Part shown: positions 1 to 8,284 of the stretch, in pieces
Layout: every line of letters begins with the position of its first letter
Numbering within the stretch: the stretch's first letter is position 1
NCBI RefSeq assembly: GCF_000372405.1
Contig: NZ_AQVC01000021.1
Location: 1-36,732 of the forward strand
Length of the DNA: 36,732 nucleotides
Source: Porphyromonas somerae DSM 23386
Lineage (GTDB): Bacteria; Bacteroidota; Bacteroidia; Bacteroidales; Porphyromonadaceae
Direction of reading: 5' to 3'
Made by a program: the position numbers and the translations under genes
The notes under the pieces: model-generated
The model's input: only the letters and a program-made list of their open reading frames with translations
Told to the model about the DNA's origin: nothing
Database searches by the model: none

Positions 1-211
1 GAGGGGTCGGACAACCCTATCTCTAGGTCTGACCCCTCAGCCGGGGTCAAGCAGGTGGTGAATATGCTCTTGCACACAGGTCGTTCGGGGCTAACTCCCC
101 TCCGACCTGTGCCTATTTAAGAGGGACCTCTGCCGAGGTCCTTACGCCATTATCCTCAACAGATTGTATATCATCAATCGCACAATAGTCTTTTCTAATG
201 CGTAACCCCTG
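1..211. mobile_element. MITE-like element, family 1, right part only
   Basis: This is the right-hand part of a palindrome-rich, non-coding element cut by the window edge. Its end, TTCTAATGCGTAACCCCTG at about 193-211, matches the ends of the complete copies at 21119-21479 and 22793-23177. Inside are the same short hairpin modules: a GAGGGGTCGGAC / GACCCCTC pair (1-38), a CAGGTCG...CGACCTG hairpin near 77-109, and GACCTCTGCCGAGGTC near 125-140. No reading frame is apparent. The left end lies outside the window, so neither its length nor a target duplication can be judged. Confidence 0.7.
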
Positions 212-302
212 CATCAACTTATGTTTTTTGATGGAGTTTGGGGAATAATGTGTATCTTGTGGAGGTAACAGAATATCTAATCACTAATACAATATATATA
301 GT

Positions 303-1661
303 ATGAAAAAATATGACTTGGCTGTGCTAGGGGGTGGCCCAGGGGGCTACAATGCAGCAGCTATCGCGGCAAAAGCTGGACTTAAGACGGTACTCTTTGA
401 GAAAAACAAGGTGGGGGGCGTTTGCCTCAACGAAGGGTGTATCCCTACCAAAGCACTGCTCTATAGTGCCAATATGCTGGATAGCATCAAGGAAGCAAAG
501 AAGTATGGCATCAATATAGAAGGGGAAATCACTGCCGATTACAAGAAGGTGGTGTCGAGGAAGTCTAAGATTGTCCGTAAGCTGGTGGCTGGTGTGGCTC
601 AGAAGCTCAAGAGTGCTGGCGTGGAGACGGTAGAGGCGACTGCTACTCTCGTTGGTGAGAATGGCGATGGGGTGCTGATCCGTGCCAATGACGAAAGCTA
701 TGTGGCAGACAAGGTGATCTTGGCTACTGGCTCTGAGGCGTTTGTACCTCCTATCTCTGGTCTAAGTGAGGTGGAGTATTGGACCAGTCGTGAAGCACTT
801 GATACCAAGGAGCTACCTGAGAGCATCTTGATTGTGGGTGGAGGTGTGATTGGGATGGAATTTGTCAGCGTATTCAATAGCTTTGGAGTACCAGTCACAG
901 TGGTGGAGATGATGCCAAAGATACTAGGCCCTATGGATGGCGAGATATCTAGCCATCTTCAGGCTGAGTACGAGAAGCGTGGCGTGAAGTTTTATCTCAA
1001 TACCAAGGTGGTGGCAGCTTCTGCTAAGGGGTTGACCGTGGAGCTACCCGATGGTACACAGCAAGAGCTAGAGGGCGAGCGTATCTTGGTGAGTGCCGGT
1101 CGTAGAGCGGTGCTGAAGGACCTAGGACTAGATGCCCTCAATGTAAAGGTGGAGCGCAATATCATTGTGGATGAGTATCTCCGTACCTCCAACCCTCGCA
1201 TCTATGCGATTGGTGATGTGAATGGGCACTCTATGCTGGCACACACCGCTATCCGTGAAGGGGAAGTGGCTGTGAAGCATATTCTTAGTGGCGAGGGCGA
1301 CCCAATGCGGTATGATGTGATCCCTGGTGTAGTCTATACGCACCCTGAGATTGCAGGGGTAGGAGCCACTGAGGAGGAGCTACAGAAGAAGGGCGTTGAG
1401 TACAAGGTACTCGGCTTACCTGCTAGCTTTGCTGGCCGATTTGTGGTGGAGAATGAGGGAGGCAATGGTCTCTTTAAGCTGCTTGTCGATGCTCATGATG
1501 GGCGTATCCTTGGCGGGCACATGATCGGTAACCCAGCCTCTGAGTTCATCGTGACCATCGGTATGGCGATGACTGAAAATCTAACGGTCGAAGGACTGAA
1601 ACGGCATGTATTCCCACACCCAACCGTGTCGGAAATCGTGCATGAAGTACTCTTCGAATAA
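303..1661 (+). CDS. lpdA: Dihydrolipoyl dehydrogenase (E3)
   Basis: FAD-dependent pyridine nucleotide-disulfide oxidoreductase that re-oxidises dihydrolipoyl groups of 2-oxoacid dehydrogenase complexes or the glycine cleavage system, with NAD as acceptor. The N-terminal FAD site GGGPGG is at residues 10-15. The redox-active disulfide is C41-LNEG-C46. The NAD-binding GGGVIGMEF segment is near 179-187, AIGDVNG is near 301, and the C-terminal His-Glu pair is H439/E444 in HPTVSE. The length (452 aa) is typical. No E1, E2 or lipoate gene is adjacent, so the complex it serves cannot be told. The gene appears monocistronic: a strong hairpin terminator follows 6 bp after the stop. No clear Shine-Dalgarno or TAnnTTTG box is seen; a weak TATCTTGT lies at 253-260. 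Confidence 0.95.
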   Translation: MKKYDLAVLGGGPGGYNAAAIAAKAGLKTVLFEKNKVGGVCLNEGCIPTKALLYSANMLDSIKEAKKYGINIEGEITADYKKVVSRKSKIVRKLVAGVAQKLKSAGVETVEATATLVGENGDGVLIRANDESYVADKVILATGSEAFVPPISGLSEVEYWTSREALDTKELPESILIVGGGVIGMEFVSVFNSFGVPVTVVEMMPKILGPMDGEISSHLQAEYEKRGVKFYLNTKVVAASAKGLTVELPDGTQQELEGERILVSAGRRAVLKDLGLDALNVKVERNIIVDEYLRTSNPRIYAIGDVNGHSMLAHTAIREGEVAVKHILSGEGDPMRYDVIPGVVYTHPEIAGVGATEEELQKKGVEYKVLGLPASFAGRFVVENEGGNGLFKLLVDAHDGRILGGHMIGNPASEFIVTIGMAMTENLTVEGLKRHVFPHPTVSEIVHEVLFE

Positions 1662-1667
1662 AAGACA

Positions 1668-1700
1668 AAGGGGCGTATCAGCTAGATACGCCCCTTTTTT
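1668..1700 (+). terminator. Intrinsic terminator after lpdA
   Basis: A perfect 12-bp stem, AAGGGGCGTATC (1668-1679) with GATACGCCCCTT (1685-1696), has a 5-nt loop and is followed by a T run. It lies directly after the lpdA stop and separates lpdA from the dipeptidase gene. Confidence 0.9.
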
Positions 1701-1737
1701 CAATAGTAAGAAAGTAAATTAAAAATAGGATTGAAGT

Positions 1738-3159
1738 ATGAAAGAAGAAATGAAGAAGTATCCTTCGGAGTGCACTACGATTATCGTGGGTAGTCAATTG
1801 ATGGAGGATGGCTCTATGATTGCTGCCCGCTCTGAGGATTGGGATGCAATGGTGGCTAAGAATTTGGAAATCTTTGAGACGACCGATAACGGACCTGAGG
1901 AGTTTGTGGCAAAGGAGACGCCATTTAGGTGCCCTCTCCCTAAGCATCGCATTGGTTACTCTGCCCTTTCGCCTTACCACCTTCATGGAGAGTGGGGTAG
2001 TGCAGGATTTAATCGTGCCGGCGTGGGGATGAGTGCCACGGAGAGTATCTTTAGCTCTGAAAAGGCACTCGCTTGTGACCCTCTTGTGGAGAGTGGGCTG
2101 GGGGAGAATTGTGTCTTCAATATCGTCCTGCCCTATATCACCACTGCACGTGAGGGAGTGGAGCGACTAGGCGCTTTGATTGAGGAGTACGGAATTGCTG
2201 AGGGCTTCGGAATTAGCTTTATCGATGAGCATGAGATGTGGTACCTTGAGACCGCCTCTGGGCACCGTTGGCTAGCAACTCGTATCCCTGAGAATAAGTA
2301 CTTTGTCTCTGGCAACCAGAGCCGGTTTAGGGACTACGACCCAAAGGATAAGAAGAATTATCTCGCCTCTAGTGATTTGATTGACTTCGCTCGTGAGCAT
2401 CAGCTCTTTGAGGGTGTGTTTGACTTCCATACCGCTTATGCTAGGGATGAGAAGCTGGATACCACCTACAGCTATCCACGTGTATGGTATCTCCAGAAGC
2501 TCTTTACACCTAGCAAGGAGCAGGACGTGACTAAAAATGACTTCCCTGTCTTCTTGGGTTCGGATAAGAAGTTGACACTCGAGGATATCAAGGCGGCATT
2601 CCGCACGCACTATAATGATACGGAGCACGACCCTTATCTCCACAGTAATCCTAAGGAGAAGTGGAGACCTATCTCGATATTCCGCACAACTCAAACGCAT
2701 ATTTTGCAGCGGAAGCCTAACCTCCCAAAGGAGATCGCACAGGTGGACTATATGTGTGAGGGAATGGCGGCACTCGGTATCTTTGTGCCCCTCTATGAGG
2801 GCATCTCTTCCTATCCAGAAGCGTGGAGAATAGGGGGTGGTGTTTCGGATAATCAGTCGGCTTACTGGCGGCTTCGCCATGTACAGACACTCGGTATGGT
2901 GGATTATAATCGCTATGCACCTATCATCAAGGAGACCTATCGGAAGCTAGAGGAGGAGATCGCTCAGCGTGAGCAGGAGATGATTAAGGAGTATCTTGCT
3001 ATTTATGAGGAGCGTCCGCTAGCTGCTAAGGACTTGCTACAAGAGTTTTCCGACCGTATGCTGAATAAGGTGTTGGAGGTGACCGATGAGCTGACGGAGC
3101 ACCTATTTACCTTGATCGCAAAGCACACTATGGAGACTTACGAATTCCACGGTGCTTGA
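1738..3159 (+). CDS. C69-family dipeptidase (PepD type)
   Basis: Ntn-hydrolase dipeptidase of peptidase family C69. The probable nucleophile is Cys12 in the ECTTIIVG segment. In this family the cysteine becomes the new N-terminus after self-processing of a short propeptide; that processing is known for the family and inferred here. The following DGSMIAARSEDWD stretch is typical. At 473 aa the length is normal. No export signal is visible, which suggests intracellular turnover of dipeptides. A second in-frame ATG lies four codons downstream, so the exact start is uncertain but lies before Cys12. The 76-bp gap after lpdA contains a terminator, so the gene should have its own promoter, which I could not identify. 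A family-2 repeat and a terminator follow. Confidence 0.88.
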   Translation: MKEEMKKYPSECTTIIVGSQLMEDGSMIAARSEDWDAMVAKNLEIFETTDNGPEEFVAKETPFRCPLPKHRIGYSALSPYHLHGEWGSAGFNRAGVGMSATESIFSSEKALACDPLVESGLGENCVFNIVLPYITTAREGVERLGALIEEYGIAEGFGISFIDEHEMWYLETASGHRWLATRIPENKYFVSGNQSRFRDYDPKDKKNYLASSDLIDFAREHQLFEGVFDFHTAYARDEKLDTTYSYPRVWYLQKLFTPSKEQDVTKNDFPVFLGSDKKLTLEDIKAAFRTHYNDTEHDPYLHSNPKEKWRPISIFRTTQTHILQRKPNLPKEIAQVDYMCEGMAALGIFVPLYEGISSYPEAWRIGGGVSDNQSAYWRLRHVQTLGMVDYNRYAPIIKETYRKLEEEIAQREQEMIKEYLAIYEERPLAAKDLLQEFSDRMLNKVLEVTDELTEHLFTLIAKHTMETYEFHGA

Positions 3160-3184
3160 TCATAGATTAGCTGTAATACAGAAG

Positions 3185-3306
3185 AGAATGTTGCACGAAG
3201 GATGAGATGCAAGGCGCTGAGGATGAGGCCGAAGGGAGCGTACTCACGTACGTGACCTAGGCCGAATGCCGAAAGCAACGCAGCAGATCGCCTTCGTGCA
3301 ACAGTC
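3185..3306. repeat. Family-2 inverted-repeat element, copy A
   Basis: A non-coding element of about 120 bp with inverted ends: AATGTTGCACGAAGG on the left and CCTTCGTGCAACAGTC on the right. The centre contains the palindrome CACGTACGTG. The interior matches copies B (28690-28848) and C (33311-33506). It sits between the converging 3' ends of the C69 dipeptidase and the TPR gene, 8 bp before a bidirectional terminator. No transposase and no clear target duplication are seen. Confidence 0.85.
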
Positions 3307-3313
3307 TCCAAAA

Positions 3314-3350
3314 AGAGGGTGCGTGTGAATAGTTATCACACGCACCCTCT
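3314..3350. terminator. Bidirectional terminator between convergent genes
   Basis: A perfect 15-bp stem, AGAGGGTGCGTGTGA (3314-3328) with TCACACGCACCCTCT (3336-3350), has a 7-nt loop. AAAAA precedes it and TTATATTATATTAT follows. It can serve both the plus-strand dipeptidase gene and the minus-strand TPR gene. Confidence 0.88.
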
Positions 3351-3373
3351 TATATTATATTATCGGGAGCCTA

Positions 3374-5332
3374 CTACACTTCGAAGTAGGGCTCAATAGA
3401 TAGCGTCACAAAGCTGTACTTTGCTTGTCCGGTAAAGCGATCTTTGTGCCGCTGTTGGAAGCCACGTACAATCACGTTATCTCCCACTGATAGCTCTACT
3501 GGAGCCACTGATAGATTGACGAAGCTGGGGGTGCCTTGCTCTGTATGGAGTAGGTATTGATCCCCTCGGATATCCTCTACCACTGCCTTAAGAGGATTGA
3601 ATGTAAGGATGGCTTCGGTAGGATTTACCCTTTCAATATGGTAGATAAATTCGCGTGCTTGTGGGGTATTATTGCCCTTGCGTATTTGTTTCTCGATAAG
3701 AAGAACAAAGCGAATAAACTCTCCCTGTGTATATTCATTGGGTTGTCCAGGAAGGTAGTGGTGACGGCTATTGCTATCCATCACGTGGTAGGCGTGTAGT
3801 GCTTCGCTATAGCCATTGATCATCCCTACTTGAGTGGGGAATAACTCTTTGGGATCACTCTCTTCGGAGAGGGTGAGCTGTACTACCTTGGTATGCTTGC
3901 GGTGGCGCTCTAGTAGCTTGACCATATAGATGTTGCCCCTATTGTCTCCAGGGAGTATGCCTGACTCCTTGGGGGTGACAAGTGCTGTCTTGCCCTCTGG
4001 GGTGATTAATTTGAGCATAGGCACTACTTGGTTGGACTGATCTTTGAGCCTCATCGCCATCGCATCGTAGACCATCATTGGCACCTCTGGTAACTCTCTA
4101 AAGATGTGTGCTAATGCCGGACGAGATAGGGTATAGTAGAGGTCTTTATTGTCTTTGCTTTGCACGGTATCGCTAGGGATCTTTGCCATGAGGGCAGGGT
4201 GCTCTTCGGGCAGTGTGCGTGCTTTCTCAAGGCAGATCTGTGCCACAAAGGAGAGTTCTCTGAGTGCCTCTGCGTACATTTCCTTCTGTATCAATAGCTT
4301 TGCTAGCTCGATCCTAGCCTTGGTAATGTACTCGCGGTAGTCGTCCTTTTCCTCCCTAAGTGCCATGCAAAGTGCCCCGAGGCGTATCTCGGGATCGTCG
4401 GTGAGGTAGGCATATTCTGCCCATGCCATAGGCTCTTCACTGTCTTGTAGCAGGAGTTCGTAGCGAAGTAGAGCCTCCTGCTCTGCACCTTGTAGTGCCA
4501 TGATGCGTGCCTTGGAAAGCTGTGCTAAGCTATCCTCAGGGAAGTAGCTGATTGCATCGCTGAGTAGCTGTAGGAGTGGTTCCGGTACCTCTTTGAGCTC
4601 TTCGACAGTTAGCTCAGTGGTGGCTGTGAAGAGTACCTCCTCGCCTAGAGCTCGCTCGATATCACCATAGCCTGCTTTGCCTCTCTGCCAGTCCTCCTGG
4701 CGAAGGTTGGCATAGCCCCATTTGCTCAAAAGCTCTACAAAGTTTAGGTGATGACCAAATGCTTTTTTCGCCTCCACGGCTATTTTAAGCATCCTAGAGT
4801 GTAGCTCTGAGGGGCGATCATTATGTAGTGCTAGGTAGTGGTTGTAGGCACCCGCAAACTCTTCGAATGGTATATGCTGGTAGTACCTTGAAAGGAAGCA
4901 GTAGATTATCTCAGCATAGGCGGGATGAAGTGCTTCATCGGGGGTCGCATTACTTTCCTCGAGCCATTCGAGAGTGGTATTGAATATCTCTTTTACTCGG
5001 ACTCTATTCTTTGTCTTTTTGGCTTCCTCTGCTAGGCTAGCAAGTTCGCTATAATGAGGAATAAACTCCATGCGGAGAGCTGAGAGGGACTCTTGTGCCA
5101 CATTAGCAGTGGCTCCCATATATCCCACGATCTGCTCCATCTGCTCTAGCAGTCTTTGGGCTTCCTCTCTCTTTTCCTCATTAATCTGTTGTGTAGCTAG
5201 GTCTTTCAACACCCAAAATAGTGCCGAGGCAGACCATTGGTCTTGATTCTCTTGGTAGTCTTTTTGGGCTAGTGTTAGTGCATCTGTTAGGTTCCCTTCT
5301 TGGCGTAGTGCCATGACCTCTTTAAATCCCAT
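3374..5332 (-). CDS. TPR-like protein with C-terminal beta-rich domain, function unknown
   Basis: I do not recognise a specific function. The 652-aa protein has no signal peptide or membrane segment, so it is probably cytoplasmic. Residues 1 to about 400 are helical and resemble degenerate TPR or solenoid repeats, for example the SALFWVLKDLATQQ, QLSKARIMALQGAEQEALLRYE and AKLLIQKEMYAEALRELSFVA segments. Residues of roughly 440-650 are beta-rich; the last 70 (VVEDIRGDQYLLHTEQG, then SVGDNVIVRGFQQRH) look like an OB-fold. A TPR plus OB-fold layout would fit a nucleic-acid or ribosome-associated adaptor, but that is inference. The start ATG is in the only plausible context and no Shine-Dalgarno is seen. 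It follows the DUF3127 gene after a 296-bp gap containing a terminator, so it is probably transcribed alone. Confidence 0.8.
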   Translation of the reverse strand: MGFKEVMALRQEGNLTDALTLAQKDYQENQDQWSASALFWVLKDLATQQINEEKREEAQRLLEQMEQIVGYMGATANVAQESLSALRMEFIPHYSELASLAEEAKKTKNRVRVKEIFNTTLEWLEESNATPDEALHPAYAEIIYCFLSRYYQHIPFEEFAGAYNHYLALHNDRPSELHSRMLKIAVEAKKAFGHHLNFVELLSKWGYANLRQEDWQRGKAGYGDIERALGEEVLFTATTELTVEELKEVPEPLLQLLSDAISYFPEDSLAQLSKARIMALQGAEQEALLRYELLLQDSEEPMAWAEYAYLTDDPEIRLGALCMALREEKDDYREYITKARIELAKLLIQKEMYAEALRELSFVAQICLEKARTLPEEHPALMAKIPSDTVQSKDNKDLYYTLSRPALAHIFRELPEVPMMVYDAMAMRLKDQSNQVVPMLKLITPEGKTALVTPKESGILPGDNRGNIYMVKLLERHRKHTKVVQLTLSEESDPKELFPTQVGMINGYSEALHAYHVMDSNSRHHYLPGQPNEYTQGEFIRFVLLIEKQIRKGNNTPQAREFIYHIERVNPTEAILTFNPLKAVVEDIRGDQYLLHTEQGTPSFVNLSVAPVELSVGDNVIVRGFQQRHKDRFTGQAKYSFVTLSIEPYFEV

Positions 5333-5564
5333 AACAATCTCTTCCTTTCTTTCTCTCTCTTTGTGATTTCTTTTGTCTGCTCTCTTAGTAGGATATCACA
5401 GGCTCCAGTGGTTTTGAGTCGACTGTTTTTGTGTTGTACTATTAGTGTTGGTTGGTGTCGCTCGGCTATGAATGCCCTGGAGGTATCTCCTTTTATCTCT
5501 CTTTGTATATAACTTTAGCTTTTCCCAAAGCTTGTTCTCCCCCGTAGCTTGGTGGTAAATAGGT

Positions 5565-5609
5565 CAGTAGCAACTAGCTTTCTCGTGGGAGAAAGACTAG
5601 TAGCTACTG
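5565..5609 (-). terminator. Hairpin downstream of the DUF3127 gene
   Basis: An imperfect stem of about 20 bp: CAGTAGCAACTAG plus CTTTCTC (5565-5584) pairs with GAGAAAG plus ACTAGTAGCTACTG (5589-5609). The minus-strand side carries a U-poor tail, so termination strength is uncertain. The rest of the 296-bp gap (5333-5628) contains no further gene I can support and should hold the promoter of the TPR gene. Confidence 0.55.
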
Positions 5610-5628
5610 TCACTTTTCTGACTTTTAT

Positions 5629-6108
5629 TTAGAATGGCAGGTCGTCGCCACCCCCTTGTTGTGGTCCAAATGGGGCATTGGTGCCTGGCATTTGTGTAGC
5701 ACCTTGCTGTGGTTGCTGTGGCTGTTGAGGTTGCTGTGGCATGCCATATCCTGGCTGAGGCATCCCGTAACCTGGTTGCTGAGGCATTCCGTAGCCCTGT
5801 TGCTGTGGCATCCCCTTCATGATGTTGCGGGCATCGGCACTAGTATACCAACGCTCTTGGTACTCACGGCTCGATAGCTCGTAGGTGACGGTCACGTCCT
5901 CACCCATTTGGAGATTGGCAGCGTCTATCCTATCCTTGCCCCATATTTGGAAACATACTTGCCTAGGATACTGAGCGTAGGTCTCGATTACGAATTCCTG
6001 TCTGTACCACTTTTCTCCAGGCTTGTGTTTGCTATCTCCTGACACAAGAGGAAGTATTTTGATCACCTTGCCACTTAGGGTGTTTAGATTGTCTGTCATT
6101 CCGTTCAT
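5629..6108 (-). CDS. DUF3127 protein with SSB-like acidic tail
   Basis: A DUF3127 family protein, common in Bacteroidota and predicted to fold like a single-stranded DNA-binding OB domain. Residues of about 8-95 form the beta-rich domain (LSGKVIKILPLVSGDSK, KWYRQEFVIETY, QVCFQIWGKD, GEDVTVTYELSSREY). Residues 100-150 are a low-complexity linker with GYGMPQQP repeats. The protein ends in GGGDDLPF, which closely resembles the acidic DDDIPF tip by which bacterial SSB recruits repair and replication proteins. I infer a role in single-stranded DNA metabolism. It is not a canonical Ssb. A second Met at residue 4 leaves the start ambiguous by three codons. It lies 37 bp after trpS on the same strand and may be co-transcribed with it. 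Confidence 0.85.
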   Translation of the reverse strand: MNGMTDNLNTLSGKVIKILPLVSGDSKHKPGEKWYRQEFVIETYAQYPRQVCFQIWGKDRIDAANLQMGEDVTVTYELSSREYQERWYTSADARNIMKGMPQQQGYGMPQQPGYGMPQPGYGMPQQPQQPQQPQQGATQMPGTNAPFGPQQGGGDDLPF

Positions 6109-6145
6109 TTTCTCGTTCTCTCTATTATCTGTTCTTGATTTTGTG

Positions 6146-7144
6146 TTATCTCATCTTAGGAAATCCTATGATCTCTCTTGCCATCTCTACTGTTTGGCGG
6201 GCATTCTCCCTTGCCTTTTCAGCTCCCTCTTTGGCCACTCTCTCAAGGAGGTCGGTATCTTTTCGATACTCGATGATCCTCTCGCGGATGGGAGCACAGC
6301 AGGCATTGATATCCTCTGCCAATTGCTTCTTGAGGTCGCCGTACCGTATCTCGCACTTATTGTAAGCCTCATCAAAGTGCTGGTAAGTATCGGGTGTAGA
6401 AACGATGCTCAGGAAGGTAAATAGATTGGCAATTGGCTCTGGTTTAGGTGAATTGGGCTCTGTAGGGCCAGAGTCGGTCACCGCTTTCATCACCTTCTGC
6501 TTGATGGTCTTTTCGTCGTCCATCAGATAGATCGCATTGCCTTCGCTCTTACCCATTTTACCAGAGCCATCTAGGCCAGGTATCTTGAGTGCCTCCTTGC
6601 CAAAGCTAAAGGACTCTGGCTCGGGGAATAGGTCTACCTCGTAGATATGGTTAAAGCGACGGGCAAACTTCCGTGCCATCTCCATGTTTTGCTCCTGATC
6701 CTTACCTACTGGCACCTTGTGTGCTCTGTGCATCAGAATGTCCGACGCCATGAGAGTAGGGTAGGTTAGTAGCCCTGCATTGACATTGTTGGGCTGCTTA
6801 CGGGCCTTGTCCTTGAATGTGGTGGTACGCTCTAGCTCACCGAGGTAAGCATTCATATTGAGGTACATATACAGCTCCAGCACCTCCTTTACATCGCTTT
6901 GCACGTATATCGTAGCTTTATTGGGGTCTAGCCCACAAGCGAGGTACTCGGCTAGGATGGTATGTGTATTATTGAGGATATTATCGGGGTGTGGGTGCGT
7001 AGTCAGCGAGTGCCAATCTGCGATAAAGAAATAGCAGTTGTACTCATCTTGCATCTTAAGGAAGCTCTTCATAGCCCCGAAATAATTACCTAGGTGTAGG
7101 TTGCCAGTAGGGCGAATCCCACTCAATACCGTCTCCATATACAA
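6146..7144 (-). CDS. trpS: Tryptophanyl-tRNA synthetase
   Basis: Class I aminoacyl-tRNA synthetase that charges tRNA-Trp. The HIGH-type signature is HLGN at residues 17-20, preceded by GIRPTGN. The KMSKS-type loop is KMGKS at 196-200 inside GSGKMGKSEGN. The full length (332 aa) matches bacterial TrpRS. Two possible starts (M1 and M3) differ by two codons. A Bacteroidota-type -7 box lies about 100 bp upstream and the rpmF terminator lies between, so trpS is probably read from its own promoter and may continue into the DUF3127 gene. Confidence 0.96.
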   Translation of the reverse strand: MYMETVLSGIRPTGNLHLGNYFGAMKSFLKMQDEYNCYFFIADWHSLTTHPHPDNILNNTHTILAEYLACGLDPNKATIYVQSDVKEVLELYMYLNMNAYLGELERTTTFKDKARKQPNNVNAGLLTYPTLMASDILMHRAHKVPVGKDQEQNMEMARKFARRFNHIYEVDLFPEPESFSFGKEALKIPGLDGSGKMGKSEGNAIYLMDDEKTIKQKVMKAVTDSGPTEPNSPKPEPIANLFTFLSIVSTPDTYQHFDEAYNKCEIRYGDLKKQLAEDINACCAPIRERIIEYRKDTDLLERVAKEGAEKARENARQTVEMAREIIGFPKMR

Positions 7145-7241
7145 TTATATTTTATCTCTAAATCTAATAGCTACTTGCCAGTCACGTCACTTATTCTCCT
7201 TCTCAATATCTATGAAATAACTTATGGCATCAGCAGCAGGG

Positions 7242-7249
7242 CAAAGGTA
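7242..7249 (-). promoter_or_regulatory. Probable -7 box of the trpS promoter
   Basis: The minus strand reads TACCTTTG, matching the Bacteroidota -7 consensus TAnnTTTG. It lies between the rpmF terminator and trpS. No convincing -33 TTTG is found at the usual 19-20 nt spacing, so this is tentative. Confidence 0.5.
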
Positions 7250-7305
7250 CTCAAATAATATCAAATAGTATTTATATCTGTAGTTGATTTGTGTATCTAG
7301 ATGCT

Positions 7306-7354
7306 AATAATAAATGGAGCTACAGCCGAAAGGGCTATAGCTCCATTTATTATT
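7306..7354. terminator. Terminator of the DUF177-rpmF unit
   Basis: A 22-bp stem with one mismatch: arms 7306-7327 and 7333-7354 around a GAAAG loop, with AATAATAAATGGAGCTA outermost. It lies 18 bp beyond the rpmF stop. The A/T-rich outer stem provides U tracts in both directions. Confidence 0.85.
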
Positions 7355-7372
7355 CTCCAAGGAGAGAGGGTT

Positions 7373-7552
7373 TTATGCCTCTACCTCAATAGCGATCTGA
7401 CCTCTATAGTAGCCGCACTCTGGACATACAGTATGGTATACGTGATAAGCACCACAGTTTGGGCACTTAGCTAGAGTAGGTGCAGTAGCTACATCATGGG
7501 TTCTACGCTTACGGGTCTTGGACTTTGATTGACGTCGTTTAGGATGTGCCAT
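7373..7552 (-). CDS. rpmF: 50S ribosomal protein L32
   Basis: A 59-aa protein of the large ribosomal subunit. It begins MAHPKRRQSKSKTRKRRTH, the basic N-terminus typical of L32, and carries a zinc ribbon with two CxxC pairs, CPNCGAYH and CPECGYY. It lies 17 bp after the DUF177/YceD gene on the same strand. This pairing is conserved across many bacteria and indicates one transcription unit. A strong terminator follows. Confidence 0.97.
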   Translation of the reverse strand: MAHPKRRQSKSKTRKRRTHDVATAPTLAKCPNCGAYHVYHTVCPECGYYRGQIAIEVEA

Positions 7553-7569
7553 ATTGATATAATCTCTAT

Positions 7570-8100
7570 TTAGTTATTATTTTTATTCTTATTTATTTTC
7601 TCCTTCAGCTCTGCCCACATTGGGTCGTGTGGGTTGTTTTCTGTGGGTGGTTCCATCTCTAGGTGGCTCACCACTTCAGGGTCGCACTCACTGATATCCT
7701 CATGTACTCTTATGGATGGCAAGCTTAGTGCCAGGAGCTCGTATGCTATCCACGAAAAGTCATAGACTGGATCCTGAGCATCGAGAGTGATTTCCTCGTC
7801 GTTTTCGTCATCAAGAGCAGAGCCAAGTATCACCTCCACATACTCTTCGGCCTCTACATCTAGCTCCATTGGGGCTAGGCAACGATCGCACTCCACAGAA
7901 ACTATCCCACTGTAGCCAAAGGTCAGTTTGAAGCGATTGGCGGTGAGTGGAGCTACTGTGAGCACGAGGTCTACGTCACCCCCTAAAAGCTCTGTCGCCT
8001 CGACCTCATCAAAGAAGTCGTCTCCTAGGTGGAAGCTGTAGCTCTCAGTCTGCTTTGGAGGGTGCGTGAAGTCAAGTGTCAAGTGATTATACTTATCCAT
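7570..8100 (-). CDS. DUF177 / YceD family protein
   Basis: A 176-aa DUF177 (YceD) protein. Members are encoded next to rpmF and have been linked to large-subunit rRNA accumulation; the molecular role is not settled. The characteristic cysteine pair is C71-D-R-C74 in VECDRCLAPMEL, followed by acidic stretches (VEAEEYVEVILG, DDENDEEITLD) and an ISECDPEV segment. The protein ends with a Lys/Asn-rich tail. A good promoter lies about 50 bp upstream. Confidence 0.9.
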   Translation of the reverse strand: MDKYNHLTLDFTHPPKQTESYSFHLGDDFFDEVEATELLGGDVDLVLTVAPLTANRFKLTFGYSGIVSVECDRCLAPMELDVEAEEYVEVILGSALDDENDEEITLDAQDPVYDFSWIAYELLALSLPSIRVHEDISECDPEVVSHLEMEPPTENNPHDPMWAELKEKINKNKNNN

Positions 8101-8147
8101 CTTATCTCTTCTCTATGCAATATAGGATATACCTATATAAAACGTGG

Positions 8148-8178
8148 CAAAGTTACAAAAATATGTGGCAAGTACCAA
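8148..8178 (-). promoter_or_regulatory. Promoter of the DUF177-rpmF operon
   Basis: On the minus strand a -33 TTG (8176-8178) is followed, after 20 nt, by TAACTTTG (8148-8155). This is the Bacteroidota sigma-ABfr arrangement (TTTG then TAnnTTTG). It is about 48 bp before the DUF177 start. Confidence 0.75.
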
Positions 8179-8284
8179 CTATTACCTCGTTGGGTTACTA
8201 ATTTTAAGGATGCCATCGAATGCAAATGCCTTTATCTAAGCAATAAAATGAAAAATATAGCTGAATATAGGGCGGTCTAATGTG

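Noticed and set aside
253-260. TATCTTGT as the lpdA promoter
   Set aside because: The match to TAnnTTTG is incomplete and the nearest upstream TTTTTTG is at 22 nt, so it is too weak to list as a feature.
2272-2880. Minus-strand frame of 202 codons
   Set aside because: It is antisense to the C69 dipeptidase gene, which has clear family motifs throughout.
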